The notes under the pieces: model-generated
Told to the model about the DNA's origin: nothing
The model's database searches: none
What the model saw: the letters and a program-made list of their open reading frames with translations, nothing else
Program-made: the position numbers and the translations under genes
In this document: positions 7,971-15,351 of the stretch, in pieces
Position numbering within the stretch: the first letter of the stretch is position 1
Layout: the number at the start of each line of letters is the position of its first letter
Assembly (NCBI GenBank): GCA_934646185.1
Contig: CAKUEH010000001.1
Coordinates: forward strand, 62,001 to 126,000
Source of the DNA: an uncultured Oscillospiraceae bacterium
GTDB lineage: Bacteria > Bacillota > Clostridia > Oscillospirales > Oscillospiraceae
Direction of reading: 5' to 3'
DNA length: 64,000 nt

Positions 7971-9185
7971 TCAGGCAATTTTTCCGCGGCGAAGCGCAAG
8001 CTCGGACGAGGCGAGCCGTACGCCGGAATGGCGGATTTCATGCCACACCGTCTGTGTTTTAAAAAGCGCCAGCGTTTGCAGCGGCAGAAAACAGGCCATG
8101 AAAAGGGGATAGAGCAGGATCCCGCCTGCCAGCCTGCGATCCATTCTCTTTTCCAGCACCAACGCCGCGGCGGCCACCGCGAGACTGCCAGCGTAGGCCG
8201 TAAGCAAGCTGAGCGGCAGACCTGGCAGAGAGATACTTCCTGCGATGAACGCAGCGAGCGTAAAAAACGGAGCCAGCGCCTGCAGGAACGGAAAGGCAAG
8301 TTGAAGCATACCGTCCAGACAGTTCAGGCTGGGGCGGCGCAGGAAATTTCGAAGAAGCTTCGGCAGTGTCAGGCGCGAAACCTGCATGATGCCGCTCATC
8401 CAGCGCCTGCGCTGCACGAGCGAGGCGCGCCATGTGACCGGTTCCTCGTCGTATGTAACAGCGGCTTCGCAGTAGCCAATCCGAATGCCGTGGGCCAGAC
8501 AGGCCACATACAGCTCCGCATCCTCGGTCAGCGTACAGCAGGGGAACCCGCCCAGCTCTTCCAGCAGATCGCGCCGAATGGCGAAGCCGGTACCGATCAC
8601 TCTCGCTGACAGCCCCAAAGCCTCTCTGGCACGGTTCAAAAAGCGGTTTGCCGTGCAGAAATAGATCTCATAACAGGCACTGATCCCGGCCTGCGTTCGG
8701 TTTTTCGCAAGGATCCGGCTTTTGACGATCGCAGTGCGTGACAGCGCCTGATTCATTTCGGATAAAAAAGAAGGATCCGCCTCGTTATCAGCGTCAAAAA
8801 CGCAGAATGCGTCATACCGGCGCGGACTGCGCAGAAGCGCATTCGACGCATATTGAAGCGCGGCGCCCTTGGAGCGGACAGAGGCCGGCATCTCCATGAC
8901 CTCGGCTCCGGCGCACCGCGCTGCGTCCGCAGTGCGGTCAGTGCAATTGTTTGGAAGCACCCAGATATCAAACAGCTCAGCCGGGTAGTGCTGCGCCCGA
9001 AGGCTTTCAATGATCCCGGCGATACAATTTTCTTCATTTCTGGCCGCAATCAGGACTGCAAATCGCCTCCGCCCGGTAGATGTTTCCGGCTTTTTTCGCC
9101 TGTACAGGCCGAATAATGAAACTGCCAGAAAGTACAGGGAAAACAGCTTGAGGATCATAAAAAACACATTTGCTGCTGCGTTCAT
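7971..9185 (-). CDS. Processive family 2 glycosyltransferase, membrane bound
   Basis: A 404-residue glycosyltransferase of the BcsA/HasA-like type. An N-terminal helix (about 6-26) is followed by a GT-A domain: nucleotide binding in V-L-I-A-A-R-N-E-E, D-x-D in F-D-A-D-N, acceptor motif T-E-D in C-T-L-T-E-D-A-E-L, and Q-x-x-R-W in Q-R-R-R-W. The last third has three or four hydrophobic spans. Such enzymes polymerise or transfer sugars onto surface polymers or lipids. AAGGAGA precedes the ATG. It converges on the transglutaminase gene with three bases between stops and has an extended -10 (TGATATACT, 9216-9224). No other polysaccharide genes are near. Confidence 0.85.
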   Translation of the reverse strand: MNAAANVFFMILKLFSLYFLAVSLFGLYRRKKPETSTGRRRFAVLIAARNEENCIAGIIESLRAQHYPAELFDIWVLPNNCTDRTADAARCAGAEVMEMPASVRSKGAALQYASNALLRSPRRYDAFCVFDADNEADPSFLSEMNQALSRTAIVKSRILAKNRTQAGISACYEIYFCTANRFLNRAREALGLSARVIGTGFAIRRDLLEELGGFPCCTLTEDAELYVACLAHGIRIGYCEAAVTYDEEPVTWRASLVQRRRWMSGIMQVSRLTLPKLLRNFLRRPSLNCLDGMLQLAFPFLQALAPFFTLAAFIAGSISLPGLPLSLLTAYAGSLAVAAAALVLEKRMDRRLAGGILLYPLFMACFLPLQTLALFKTQTVWHEIRHSGVRLASSELALRRGKIA

Positions 9186-9358
9186 ACTTTTCTCCTTTGT
9201 GATTTCTGTACCTCAAGTATATCACAGCCGCCGTTCCGTGGCTGAACGCATCCGATTAAGCAATGCTTAAGATTCTATGAAGCCCATAAAACCGCCAGGG
9301 GACACCGTCGCAGAGCGAAAAAACGATAGAGCAGCGGGGGCTTTTGTTTGGGTCTGGT

Positions 9359-9390
9359 GAACGCAACAAAATAAAGATTTTGTTGCGTTC
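9359..9390. repeat. Perfect 14-4-14 palindrome upstream of the second recombinase
   Basis: GAACGCAACAAAAT (9359-9372), spacer AAAG, and ATTTTGTTGCGTTC (9377-9390) are exact reverse complements. The right arm contains the -35 hexamer of the recombinase promoter, so this is either an operator (autoregulation) or a recombinase binding site. Confidence 0.85.
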
Positions 9391-9411
9391 AAGACTGAAA
9401 TGTGATATACT
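9383..9411 (+). promoter_or_regulatory. Promoter of the second tyrosine recombinase
   Basis: TTGCGT (9383-9388), 17-base spacer, TATACT (9406-9411). The -35 box lies inside the right arm of the palindrome 9359-9390. Confidence 0.65.
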
Positions 9412-9444
9412 ACGTGTCAAAGCTGTTCAAAAGGAGTTTTGTGT

Positions 9445-10431
9445 ATGCAACCGTATTCTGAATGTCCGCAGGTGCTGCGGGACTTTTTATCGTATCATGA
9501 ATCCATCAAGGGCCAATCCAAACGCACAGTTTCGGAATATCATCTGGATCTGCGCATGTTTCTTCGGTTCCTGACGCTGATGCGCAAGGAGCTTCCGTAC
9601 AACACGCCGCTTGACGAGATCAATATCAAATGGATCGACGCTTCCGTCCTTGATTCAGTATCATCCTCCGAGGTGTTTGATTTCCTGTCATACCTCACAA
9701 ACGACCGGCAGAACCGTGAAGGCGCGTCTGACGTCGGGATCGCCGCCGCTTCCCGCGCCCGGAAGCTCTCGGCTATCAAAGCGTTCTATAAGTATCTGAC
9801 CATCAGCACCAAACAGATTCAGAATAATCCGGTCAAGGACATCGAATTTCCCAAAGTCCGCCGCAGTCTTCCCAAATATCTGACTTTGGAAGAATCTACC
9901 GCACTTTTGAAGGCTGTCGACGGCCCGAACAAAAACCGGGATTTTGCGATCCTGATGCTGTTTCTGAATTGCGGTATCCGGCGCTCGGAGCTGGTCGGGC
10001 TGAATCTCACAGACGTCTATGAGGATCGCATCCGCGTCGTCGGCAAGGGCAACAAGGAACGCATCGTCTACATGGGATATTCCTGCCGCAAGGCCATCGA
10101 CCGGTATCTGGAGGAGCGGAATCAGATCGTTCTGACAGACAATAAAGCGCTCTTCGGTTCACGGGATAAAAACCGCATCAGCATTTCCGCCGTCCATCGT
10201 CTGGTCAAAAAGCACTTGCTCGAATCCGGGCTTGACGCTTCACAGTTTTCCGCGCACAAGCTGCGCCACACAGCCGCAACGCTGATGCTGGCCAACGGCG
10301 TTGATCTGAAAACGCTGCAGGAGGTCCTGGGGCATGAAAACCTGAATACGACGCAGATCTACACGCACATTGAAAATACGGACAAGAAAATTGCCGCAGA
10401 AGCCAATCCCCTCTCCAAGCTGAAGCTATAA
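9445..10431 (+). CDS. Tyrosine-type recombinase/integrase (Xer-like)
   Basis: A 328-residue tyrosine recombinase. The N-terminal SAM-like domain is longer than in classical XerD. The catalytic residues are all present: Arg in N-C-G-I-R-R-S-E-L, Lys in V-G-K-G-N-K-E-R, His-x2-Arg in A-H-K-L-R-H-T, His in L-G-H-E-N, and the nucleophile Tyr in T-Q-I-Y-T-H. The ATG at 9445 is eight bases after AAGGAG (9431-9436). No phage or element genes flank it, so it may be a housekeeping XerC partner of the XerD at 1723 or a single-protein Xer acting on the palindrome just upstream. Confidence 0.85.
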   Translation: MQPYSECPQVLRDFLSYHESIKGQSKRTVSEYHLDLRMFLRFLTLMRKELPYNTPLDEINIKWIDASVLDSVSSSEVFDFLSYLTNDRQNREGASDVGIAAASRARKLSAIKAFYKYLTISTKQIQNNPVKDIEFPKVRRSLPKYLTLEESTALLKAVDGPNKNRDFAILMLFLNCGIRRSELVGLNLTDVYEDRIRVVGKGNKERIVYMGYSCRKAIDRYLEERNQIVLTDNKALFGSRDKNRISISAVHRLVKKHLLESGLDASQFSAHKLRHTAATLMLANGVDLKTLQEVLGHENLNTTQIYTHIENTDKKIAAEANPLSKLKL

Positions 10432-10436
10432 AACGC

Positions 10437-10481
10437 AGGCAGCGCACAGCCTTGGCTGCGTGCTGCCTGATCTGGTTTTTT
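10437..10481 (+). terminator. Intrinsic terminator after the second recombinase
   Basis: Fifteen-base stem AGGCAGCGCACAGCC / GGCTGCGTGCTGCCT (10437-10468, one mismatch), then a GGTTTTTTATT tract. The T-run overlaps the stop of the convergent GNAT gene. Confidence 0.8.
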
Positions 10482-11412
10482 ATTCCATATATGCGAATGT
10501 CTGTCCCAGGCTGGTGTCAAATCCAAGTGCCTGATACATCGCCTCGTCGCATGGGGCGCAGCATACCGTTAAACTTGAGATGCCGCGTTCTCTGCACCAC
10601 ATCTGTGCTGCTTCTGCTAATTTCCGTGCGATGCCTTTGCCGCGAAAAGCAGGTTCAATGTAGAAATCCTCATATACCCCCGTATTCGAACACGAAAATG
10701 TCGAATAGGACACGGCAACGCTGCACATACCCACGGCACGATAGCCGCGCTTGGCAAGAAAGAACGTGATCCTCCCCTCTCGAACGGCCTGCCGAAGCTG
10801 CTCCTGCTGGGATTTTGTAAGTGCTTCCTCTCCAATCTCGTGCTTAAAGCCGTTTTCCAGCTTCAAAAGCTGCCAATCAGTGGGGTCTTTCAGAATCTCC
10901 ACGGTAAACGGTACAGTTTCCTCCGGCGGCAGAAGCATCAGCGGCTCTCCCCACTCGTCAGCGCCATTTTCAATGAAGCCGGCGCGCTTCCAGAACCGAA
11001 GGCGGCGTTCATCCCCGCCGTAATTCAGCTCCGCATACCGTGCGCCGCGTTCCCTCGCCCAGTCCAGAAGCGCAGCGGCACACGCCTGTCCCGTGCCGCT
11101 GCCGCGAAACTCCGGGAAAACGCAGAATTCCAAAATGAAGCATTTCCCGTCCTCTGAGATAAAGATCGCCGGCAGCGTAAGACCGACGTCCTGACCGTCC
11201 CGATGGAAAAACAGGTAATAGCACCTGTCCTGCGGCCGGTCATGAACGTGCTGGATCTGCGCGCGGTATTCCGTATCGTCCAAAAAATGTGCAAGATTTT
11301 TGTCTTCCGGGTCGGGAAAAATATCCCGCTTGTGGTAGGTGTGAAGCTGCTCCCAAAAGGCCGCAGCATCGGCCTCGGTGATTGCTTCACGGATGGTGAT
11401 CTGGTTTTTCAT
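10480..11412 (-). CDS. Tandem GNAT-family N-acetyltransferase
   Basis: A 310-residue protein with two GNAT domains in a row. The first (about 1-150) carries the acetyl-CoA loop F-P-E-F-R-G-S-G-T-G-Q-A; the second (about 165-310) carries I-E-P-A-F-R-G-K-G-I-A-R. Both P-loop-like motifs look intact. The family transfers acetyl groups to amines; the substrate cannot be read from sequence. TTTTGGAGG lies before the ATG. The gene has a strong promoter (11534-11562) and a 120-base leader with a hairpin and small upstream ORF. Confidence 0.85.
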   Translation of the reverse strand: MKNQITIREAITEADAAAFWEQLHTYHKRDIFPDPEDKNLAHFLDDTEYRAQIQHVHDRPQDRCYYLFFHRDGQDVGLTLPAIFISEDGKCFILEFCVFPEFRGSGTGQACAAALLDWARERGARYAELNYGGDERRLRFWKRAGFIENGADEWGEPLMLLPPEETVPFTVEILKDPTDWQLLKLENGFKHEIGEEALTKSQQEQLRQAVREGRITFFLAKRGYRAVGMCSVAVSYSTFSCSNTGVYEDFYIEPAFRGKGIARKLAEAAQMWCRERGISSLTVCCAPCDEAMYQALGFDTSLGQTFAYME

Positions 11413-11436
11413 GCTGGTTCCTCCAAAATCTGATTC

Positions 11437-11462
11437 GGAGGGTTAGGAAGCGTGAACCCTCC
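11437..11462 (-). promoter_or_regulatory. Leader hairpin before the GNAT gene
   Basis: Perfect 8-base arms GGAGGGTT (11437-11444) and AACCCTCC (11455-11462) lie in the untranslated leader, 25 bases before the GNAT start. No T-run follows, so it is not a plain terminator. Confidence 0.5.
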
Positions 11463-11481
11463 CTACACGTTTCATTTTCAT
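11443..11481 (-). CDS. Possible 12-codon upstream ORF in the GNAT leader
   Basis: Read on the minus strand, ATG at 11481 starts a 12-codon frame (M-K-M-K-R-V-G-R-V-H-A-S) after an AAGGGTGG-like ribosome site. Its stop codon falls inside the second arm of the hairpin at 11437-11462, so translation would open the hairpin. Too short to call a gene with confidence. Confidence 0.3.
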   Translation of the reverse strand: MKMKRVGRVHAS

Positions 11482-11533
11482 AAAAAACCACCCTTTCCGT
11501 TTCACATTTACAGGTAAATCGCCTGCTGACGCT

Positions 11534-11562
11534 ATTATAGCAGGAGCTATGTCGAATTGCAA
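11534..11562 (-). promoter_or_regulatory. Promoter of the GNAT gene
   Basis: Read on the minus strand: TTGCAA (11557-11562), 17-base spacer ending in TGC, and a perfect TATAAT (11534-11539). Confidence 0.75.
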
Positions 11563-11566
11563 TGAA

Positions 11567-11604
11567 TAAAAAACCAGACAGCACACAATCATGCTGTCTG
11601 GTTT
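11567..11604 (-). terminator. Terminator of the liv operon
   Basis: AAACCAGACAGCA (11571-11583) pairs with TGCTGTCTGGTTT (11592-11604). On the minus strand the stem is followed by a six-T run. Confidence 0.85.
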
Positions 11605-11614
11605 TATGTTACAC

Positions 11615-12319
11615 TCAGCCGCCCAGATAGGCTTTTTTGATGGAGTCGCTTTCAAGAAGCTCCTTGCCGGAGCCGGAGAGCGTGATCTTGCCGGTCTCCA
11701 GAACGTAGGCGCGGTTTGCGACCTGAAGCGCCATCTGCGCGTTCTGCTCGACAAGCAGGATGGTCGCGCCAGCCTTGTGGAGCTCGCGGATAATATCAAA
11801 GATCTGCTCGACAAGGATCGGAGCCAGACCCATGGACGGCTCGTCCAGCATCAGCAGCTTCGGCTCAGACATCATGGCGCGGCCCATGGCAAGCATCTGC
11901 TGCTCGCCGCCGGAGAGCGTACCGCTGATCTGCTTGCTGCGCTCCTTCAGACGCGGGAAAAGCTCGTATACATGCTCGAGATTACCCTCAATGGAGCTGT
12001 TCGGACGGGTATACGCACCCATTTCGAGGTTCTCCTCGACGGTCATATGCGCAAACACACGGCGTCCTTCCGGGCACTGCGCAAGACCGAGCTGGACGAT
12101 CTTATTGGGCGCCATAGTGTTGATCGGCGAACCCATAAATTCGATCGTGCCGGTTTTTGCGTGCAGCAGGCCGGAAATGGTGTTCAGGACTGTGCTCTTG
12201 CCTGCGCCGTTTGCGCCGATCAGCGTGACGATCTCGCCTTCGTTGACTTCCAGAGATACGCCCTTGACCGCATGGATCGCGCCGTAATATACATGAAGAT
12301 CGTTGACGGAAAGCAGCAT
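11615..12319 (-). CDS. livF: Branched-chain amino-acid ABC transporter ATPase LivF
   Basis: A 234-residue ABC ATPase, the shorter of the two Liv nucleotide-binding subunits. Walker A G-A-N-G-A-G-K-S-T (about 35-43), signature L-S-G-G-E-Q-Q, and Walker B L-M-L-D-E-P-S are intact. The phrase D-L-H-V-Y-Y-G-A-I-H-A-V-K-G is the LivF signature. It is last in the livHMGF transcript, three bases after livG, and is followed by a strong terminator. Confidence 0.93.
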   Translation of the reverse strand: MLLSVNDLHVYYGAIHAVKGVSLEVNEGEIVTLIGANGAGKSTVLNTISGLLHAKTGTIEFMGSPINTMAPNKIVQLGLAQCPEGRRVFAHMTVEENLEMGAYTRPNSSIEGNLEHVYELFPRLKERSKQISGTLSGGEQQMLAMGRAMMSEPKLLMLDEPSMGLAPILVEQIFDIIRELHKAGATILLVEQNAQMALQVANRAYVLETGKITLSGSGKELLESDSIKKAYLGG

Positions 12320-12322
12320 GTC

Positions 12323-13177
12323 TCAGCCCTCCTTCTTTTTGCCGAGGTACGCTTCGATAACGGCCGGATTGGCCTGAATATCATTCGGCGTACCCTTCGC
12401 AATGATTTTACCGAAGTTCAGAACGCAGATGCCCTCGCAGATACCCATAACGAGGTTCATATCGTGTTCAATCAGCATAATGGCAATGCCGAAGGTATCG
12501 CGGATCTTGACGATATTCTCCATGAGCTCGCTCGTTTCGGACGGATTCATACCGGCGGCAGGCTCGTCGAGCAGCAGCAGACACGGATTCGTCGCCAGCG
12601 CACGAACGATCTCCAACCGGCGCTGCGCGCCATACGGCAGGCTGCCTGCCAGATGATCCGTCACATTTTCCATATTGAAAATGCTCAGCAGCTCCAGCGC
12701 GCGTTCCTTCGCGATGCGCTCGCGTCTCCAATACTCCGGCAGACGGAGAATGGCGGAAGCAGCGGAATACTTCATTTCATTGTTCAGGCCGATCAAAACG
12801 TTATCCAACACCGTCAGATTACGGAACAGGCGGATATTCTGGAAGGTACGGCCAATGCCCATGTGGTTGACCTCGACCGTGCTCTTCCCTTCTGTCGAAA
12901 CGCCGTCCAGAAGGATCGAGCCGCGGGTCGGCTTATAGACGTTGGTCAGCAGATTGAAGATCGTCGTCTTGCCCGCACCGTTCGGGCCGATCAGGCCGGT
13001 GATCTCTGTGCGGCCGATAGCGAGGTTGAAGTCAGCGACAGCCGTCAGACCGCCGAAATCAATACCGAGGTGGCGCGTTTCCAGAATCGGAGGCTTGCCA
13101 ATGTCACGTTCCGTCAGCAAATTTGTGTACGGCTGCGGAACCAGCTTGGGCTGCGGATTGACCCATTTGTTACTCAT
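12323..13177 (-). CDS. livG: Branched-chain amino-acid ABC transporter ATPase LivG
   Basis: A 284-residue ABC ATPase with Walker A G-P-N-G-A-G-K-T-T, signature region A-G-S-L-P-Y-G-A-Q-R-R-L-E (the LivG form Y-G-x-Q-R), Walker B L-L-L-D-E-P-A-A-G-M-N-P, and the C-terminal branched-chain transporter extension ending in V-I-E-A-Y-L-G. The ATG at 13177 is chosen because AAGGAGG lies nine bases before it; it overlaps the livM stop by eight bases (ATGAGTAA). Pairs with LivF on the LivHM channel. Confidence 0.93.
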   Translation of the reverse strand: MSNKWVNPQPKLVPQPYTNLLTERDIGKPPILETRHLGIDFGGLTAVADFNLAIGRTEITGLIGPNGAGKTTIFNLLTNVYKPTRGSILLDGVSTEGKSTVEVNHMGIGRTFQNIRLFRNLTVLDNVLIGLNNEMKYSAASAILRLPEYWRRERIAKERALELLSIFNMENVTDHLAGSLPYGAQRRLEIVRALATNPCLLLLDEPAAGMNPSETSELMENIVKIRDTFGIAIMLIEHDMNLVMGICEGICVLNFGKIIAKGTPNDIQANPAVIEAYLGKKKEG

Positions 13178-14240
13178 TGTCTGCCGCCTCCTTCTTTTTA
13201 TCATCTGCACGTCCGGTCAGACGGTTCAGGAACGTTTCAAGACTGCGGGACAGCGAGAAATCGTAGCTGCCGAGCAAGCCCTTCGGCCGGAAGATCATCA
13301 TCACGACAAGCGCCAGCGAATAGACGACCATGCGGTAATCCGAGAACGAACGAAGAAGCTCCGGCAGGATGGTGAGTACCGTTGCCGAGAGGATCGAGCC
13401 GAGCATGGAGCCCATGCCGCCGAGCACGACCATGACCAGGATCTCGATAGACTTCATGAATTTGAATGTCGACGGATACAGGGAGCCGATATAGCCCGCG
13501 TACAGGCAGCCCGCGATACCGGCCAGCATGGCGGAGACGACGAACGCAAACGTCTTATAATAGGTCGTCTGGACGCCGACGCTTTCGGACGCGATCTCGT
13601 CTTCACGGATGGACAAAATCGCGCGGCCATGGCGGGATTTCATAATGGTATGGATGATATAGCAGGATACGACCACGCAGATAAACACCAGCGTGAATGA
13701 GGAATACTTCGGGATCCGCTTCAGACCGGCAGCGCCATATGTAAAGTCTGTACCGATCACGGAGTCGATGTTCGTCAGGATGACGCGGATGATCTCGCCG
13801 AAGCCCAGCGTAATGATCGCCAGATAGTCGCCGCGCAGGCGCAGCGCCGGGATGCCGATGAGAATGCCGAAAATACCAGCGGCGACCGCACTGATGAGCA
13901 GCGCCAGCAGGATATACGGGATCGCTGCGCCGGTATTGCCGGATTTCAGAAATTCCTGCACGGGGACAGCCTTCATGAAAATACCGCCCGCATACGCGCC
14001 GACCGCCATGAAACCCGCATGTCCCAGCGGAAGCTGGCCCAGATAGCCGGTCGCGACGTTCAGAGAGGTCGCAAGAATGATATTGATGCCGACGGTGATC
14101 AGAATGCCGCTCCAGTAGTTGGTAATCGCCCCATTCTGAATGAGCGTGTAAAGCACGAACCACAGCGCGAGGATCAGCACGAGATTGATCAGATACCGCA
14201 GCGGCATGGGAATGCGGATGGCAGATTGTGTTTTCTTCAT
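13170..14240 (-). CDS. livM: Branched-chain amino-acid ABC transporter permease LivM
   Basis: A 356-residue multi-span permease. The motif G-Y-L-G-Q-L-P-L-G-H-A-G-F-M-A-V-G-A-Y (about 80-98) is typical of LivM, as is R-L-R-G-D-Y-L-A-I-I-T-L-G-F-G-E-I. The cytosolic coupling region for the ATPases lies near G-G-M-G-S-M-L-G. The ATG at 14240 follows AAGGGGAGA; the frame is open further upstream inside livH but without a ribosome site. Works with LivH, LivG, LivF and the LivJ binding lipoprotein to import Leu/Ile/Val. Confidence 0.92.
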   Translation of the reverse strand: MKKTQSAIRIPMPLRYLINLVLILALWFVLYTLIQNGAITNYWSGILITVGINIILATSLNVATGYLGQLPLGHAGFMAVGAYAGGIFMKAVPVQEFLKSGNTGAAIPYILLALLISAVAAGIFGILIGIPALRLRGDYLAIITLGFGEIIRVILTNIDSVIGTDFTYGAAGLKRIPKYSSFTLVFICVVVSCYIIHTIMKSRHGRAILSIREDEIASESVGVQTTYYKTFAFVVSAMLAGIAGCLYAGYIGSLYPSTFKFMKSIEILVMVVLGGMGSMLGSILSATVLTILPELLRSFSDYRMVVYSLALVVMMIFRPKGLLGSYDFSLSRSLETFLNRLTGRADDKKKEAADNE

Positions 14241-14257
14241 TGTCCGTCTCCCCTTCC

Positions 14258-15139
14258 TTACACTTTTTCCGTCTGCGGACGGCCGAGAATACCGGTCGGC
14301 TTGACCAGCAGAACAACGATCAGAATGGCGAACACGACGCCGTCCTTCCAGATGGAAAGACCGACTGCCGAAACAAGCGCTTCGAGAAGGCCGATGGCAA
14401 AGCCGCCGATCATTGCGCCGGGGATCGAGCCGATACCGCCGAGAACAGCCGCAACGAACGCTTTCAGACCCAGCATCGAACCCATTGTGGGGGATGCCTG
14501 CTGATAGGCGCACAGATACAGAACAGAGCCGATACCGGCAAGGGCCGATCCGATGGCAAACGTAAAGGAGATCGTGCGGTTCAGGCTGATGCCCATCAGC
14601 TGGGCCGCGCCCATATCCTCAGACACGGCGCGCATGGCCTTGCCGAGCTTCGTCTTCTGCACAACGACGGTCAGAGCCGCCATTGCGACGATGGTCACAA
14701 CGATGGTCAGCAGCGCAGCGTTGCTGATGGTGACAGAGCCAAGTGAAATATTACCGGGCACGATCGGATCCATGCTCTTCGTATCGGAGCCGAAGAGCAG
14801 CTGCGCGCCGTTTTCCAGAAGGAACGAGATACCGATCGCAGTGATGAGCAGACTCAGTCTCGGCGCTTTGCGCAGCGGCGTATAGGCGACCTTTTCGATC
14901 ACAACGCCGAGAAGCGTGCTGGTAATGACCGCGATGACGACAGATACGATGGGGTGCAGATGGAAGCTCGTCATGGCGTAAAAGGCGGCGTAGGCGCCGA
15001 CCATGATGATATCGCCATGTGCGAAGTTCAGAAGCAGGATAATACCGTAGACCATGCTGTAGCCAAGCGCCACCAGCGCGTAGATCGAGCCTGTCTGGAG
15101 GCCGTTGAACAGCTGCGACAGCAGCAAGGACAGGTTCAT
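14258..15139 (-). CDS. livH: Branched-chain amino-acid ABC transporter permease LivH
   Basis: A 293-residue permease with about eight hydrophobic spans. Its start, Q-L-F-N-G-L-Q-T-G-S-I-Y-A-L-V-A-L-G-Y, and L-L-N-F-A-H-G-D are standard LivH signatures; G-G-I-G-S-I-P-G-A-M-I-G-G is the ATPase-coupling loop. First gene of the livHMGF unit. It has a strong promoter of its own in the livJ-livH gap, so channel and binding protein need not be made in equal amounts. Confidence 0.92.
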   Translation of the reverse strand: MNLSLLLSQLFNGLQTGSIYALVALGYSMVYGIILLLNFAHGDIIMVGAYAAFYAMTSFHLHPIVSVVIAVITSTLLGVVIEKVAYTPLRKAPRLSLLITAIGISFLLENGAQLLFGSDTKSMDPIVPGNISLGSVTISNAALLTIVVTIVAMAALTVVVQKTKLGKAMRAVSEDMGAAQLMGISLNRTISFTFAIGSALAGIGSVLYLCAYQQASPTMGSMLGLKAFVAAVLGGIGSIPGAMIGGFAIGLLEALVSAVGLSIWKDGVVFAILIVVLLVKPTGILGRPQTEKV

Positions 15140-15227
15140 GTTGATACCTCACTTTCCCTTCTCTTTTGCGCCACATCTGATGGCCGGCGCCAAGCGCGCT
15201 TGGAACCATCCATCCGATGTCCGCCAT

Positions 15228-15262
15228 GGGGCAGGTACGGAGCGTTTCTCCGTACCTGCCCG
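15228..15262 (-). promoter_or_regulatory. 14-base-pair perfect hairpin in the livH leader
   Basis: GGGCAGGTACGGAG (15229-15242) and CTCCGTACCTGCCC (15248-15261) pair perfectly with a five-base loop. No T-run follows in the minus direction, so it is not a classical terminator. It lies about 45 bases downstream of the predicted livH transcription start. A second 14-base palindrome, CCAAGCGCGCTTGG, lies at 15190-15203. Confidence 0.6.
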
Positions 15263-15306
15263 GCCGATTCATCCTTTATCAGTCAGGAATCGACAAATTC
15301 TTACTT

Positions 15307-15335
15307 ATTATAGCGCGTTTCTCTGCAAGATGCAA
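15307..15335 (-). promoter_or_regulatory. Promoter of livHMGF
   Basis: Read on the minus strand: TTGCAT (15330-15335), 17-base spacer, perfect TATAAT (15307-15312). It starts 16 bases after the livJ stop. Confidence 0.75.
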
Positions 15336-15351
15336 TGCAAATCGGATAATC

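Noticed and set aside
11591..13375. 594-codon open frame on the plus strand
   Set aside because: Antisense to livF and livG, which carry intact ABC motifs. Shadow frame.
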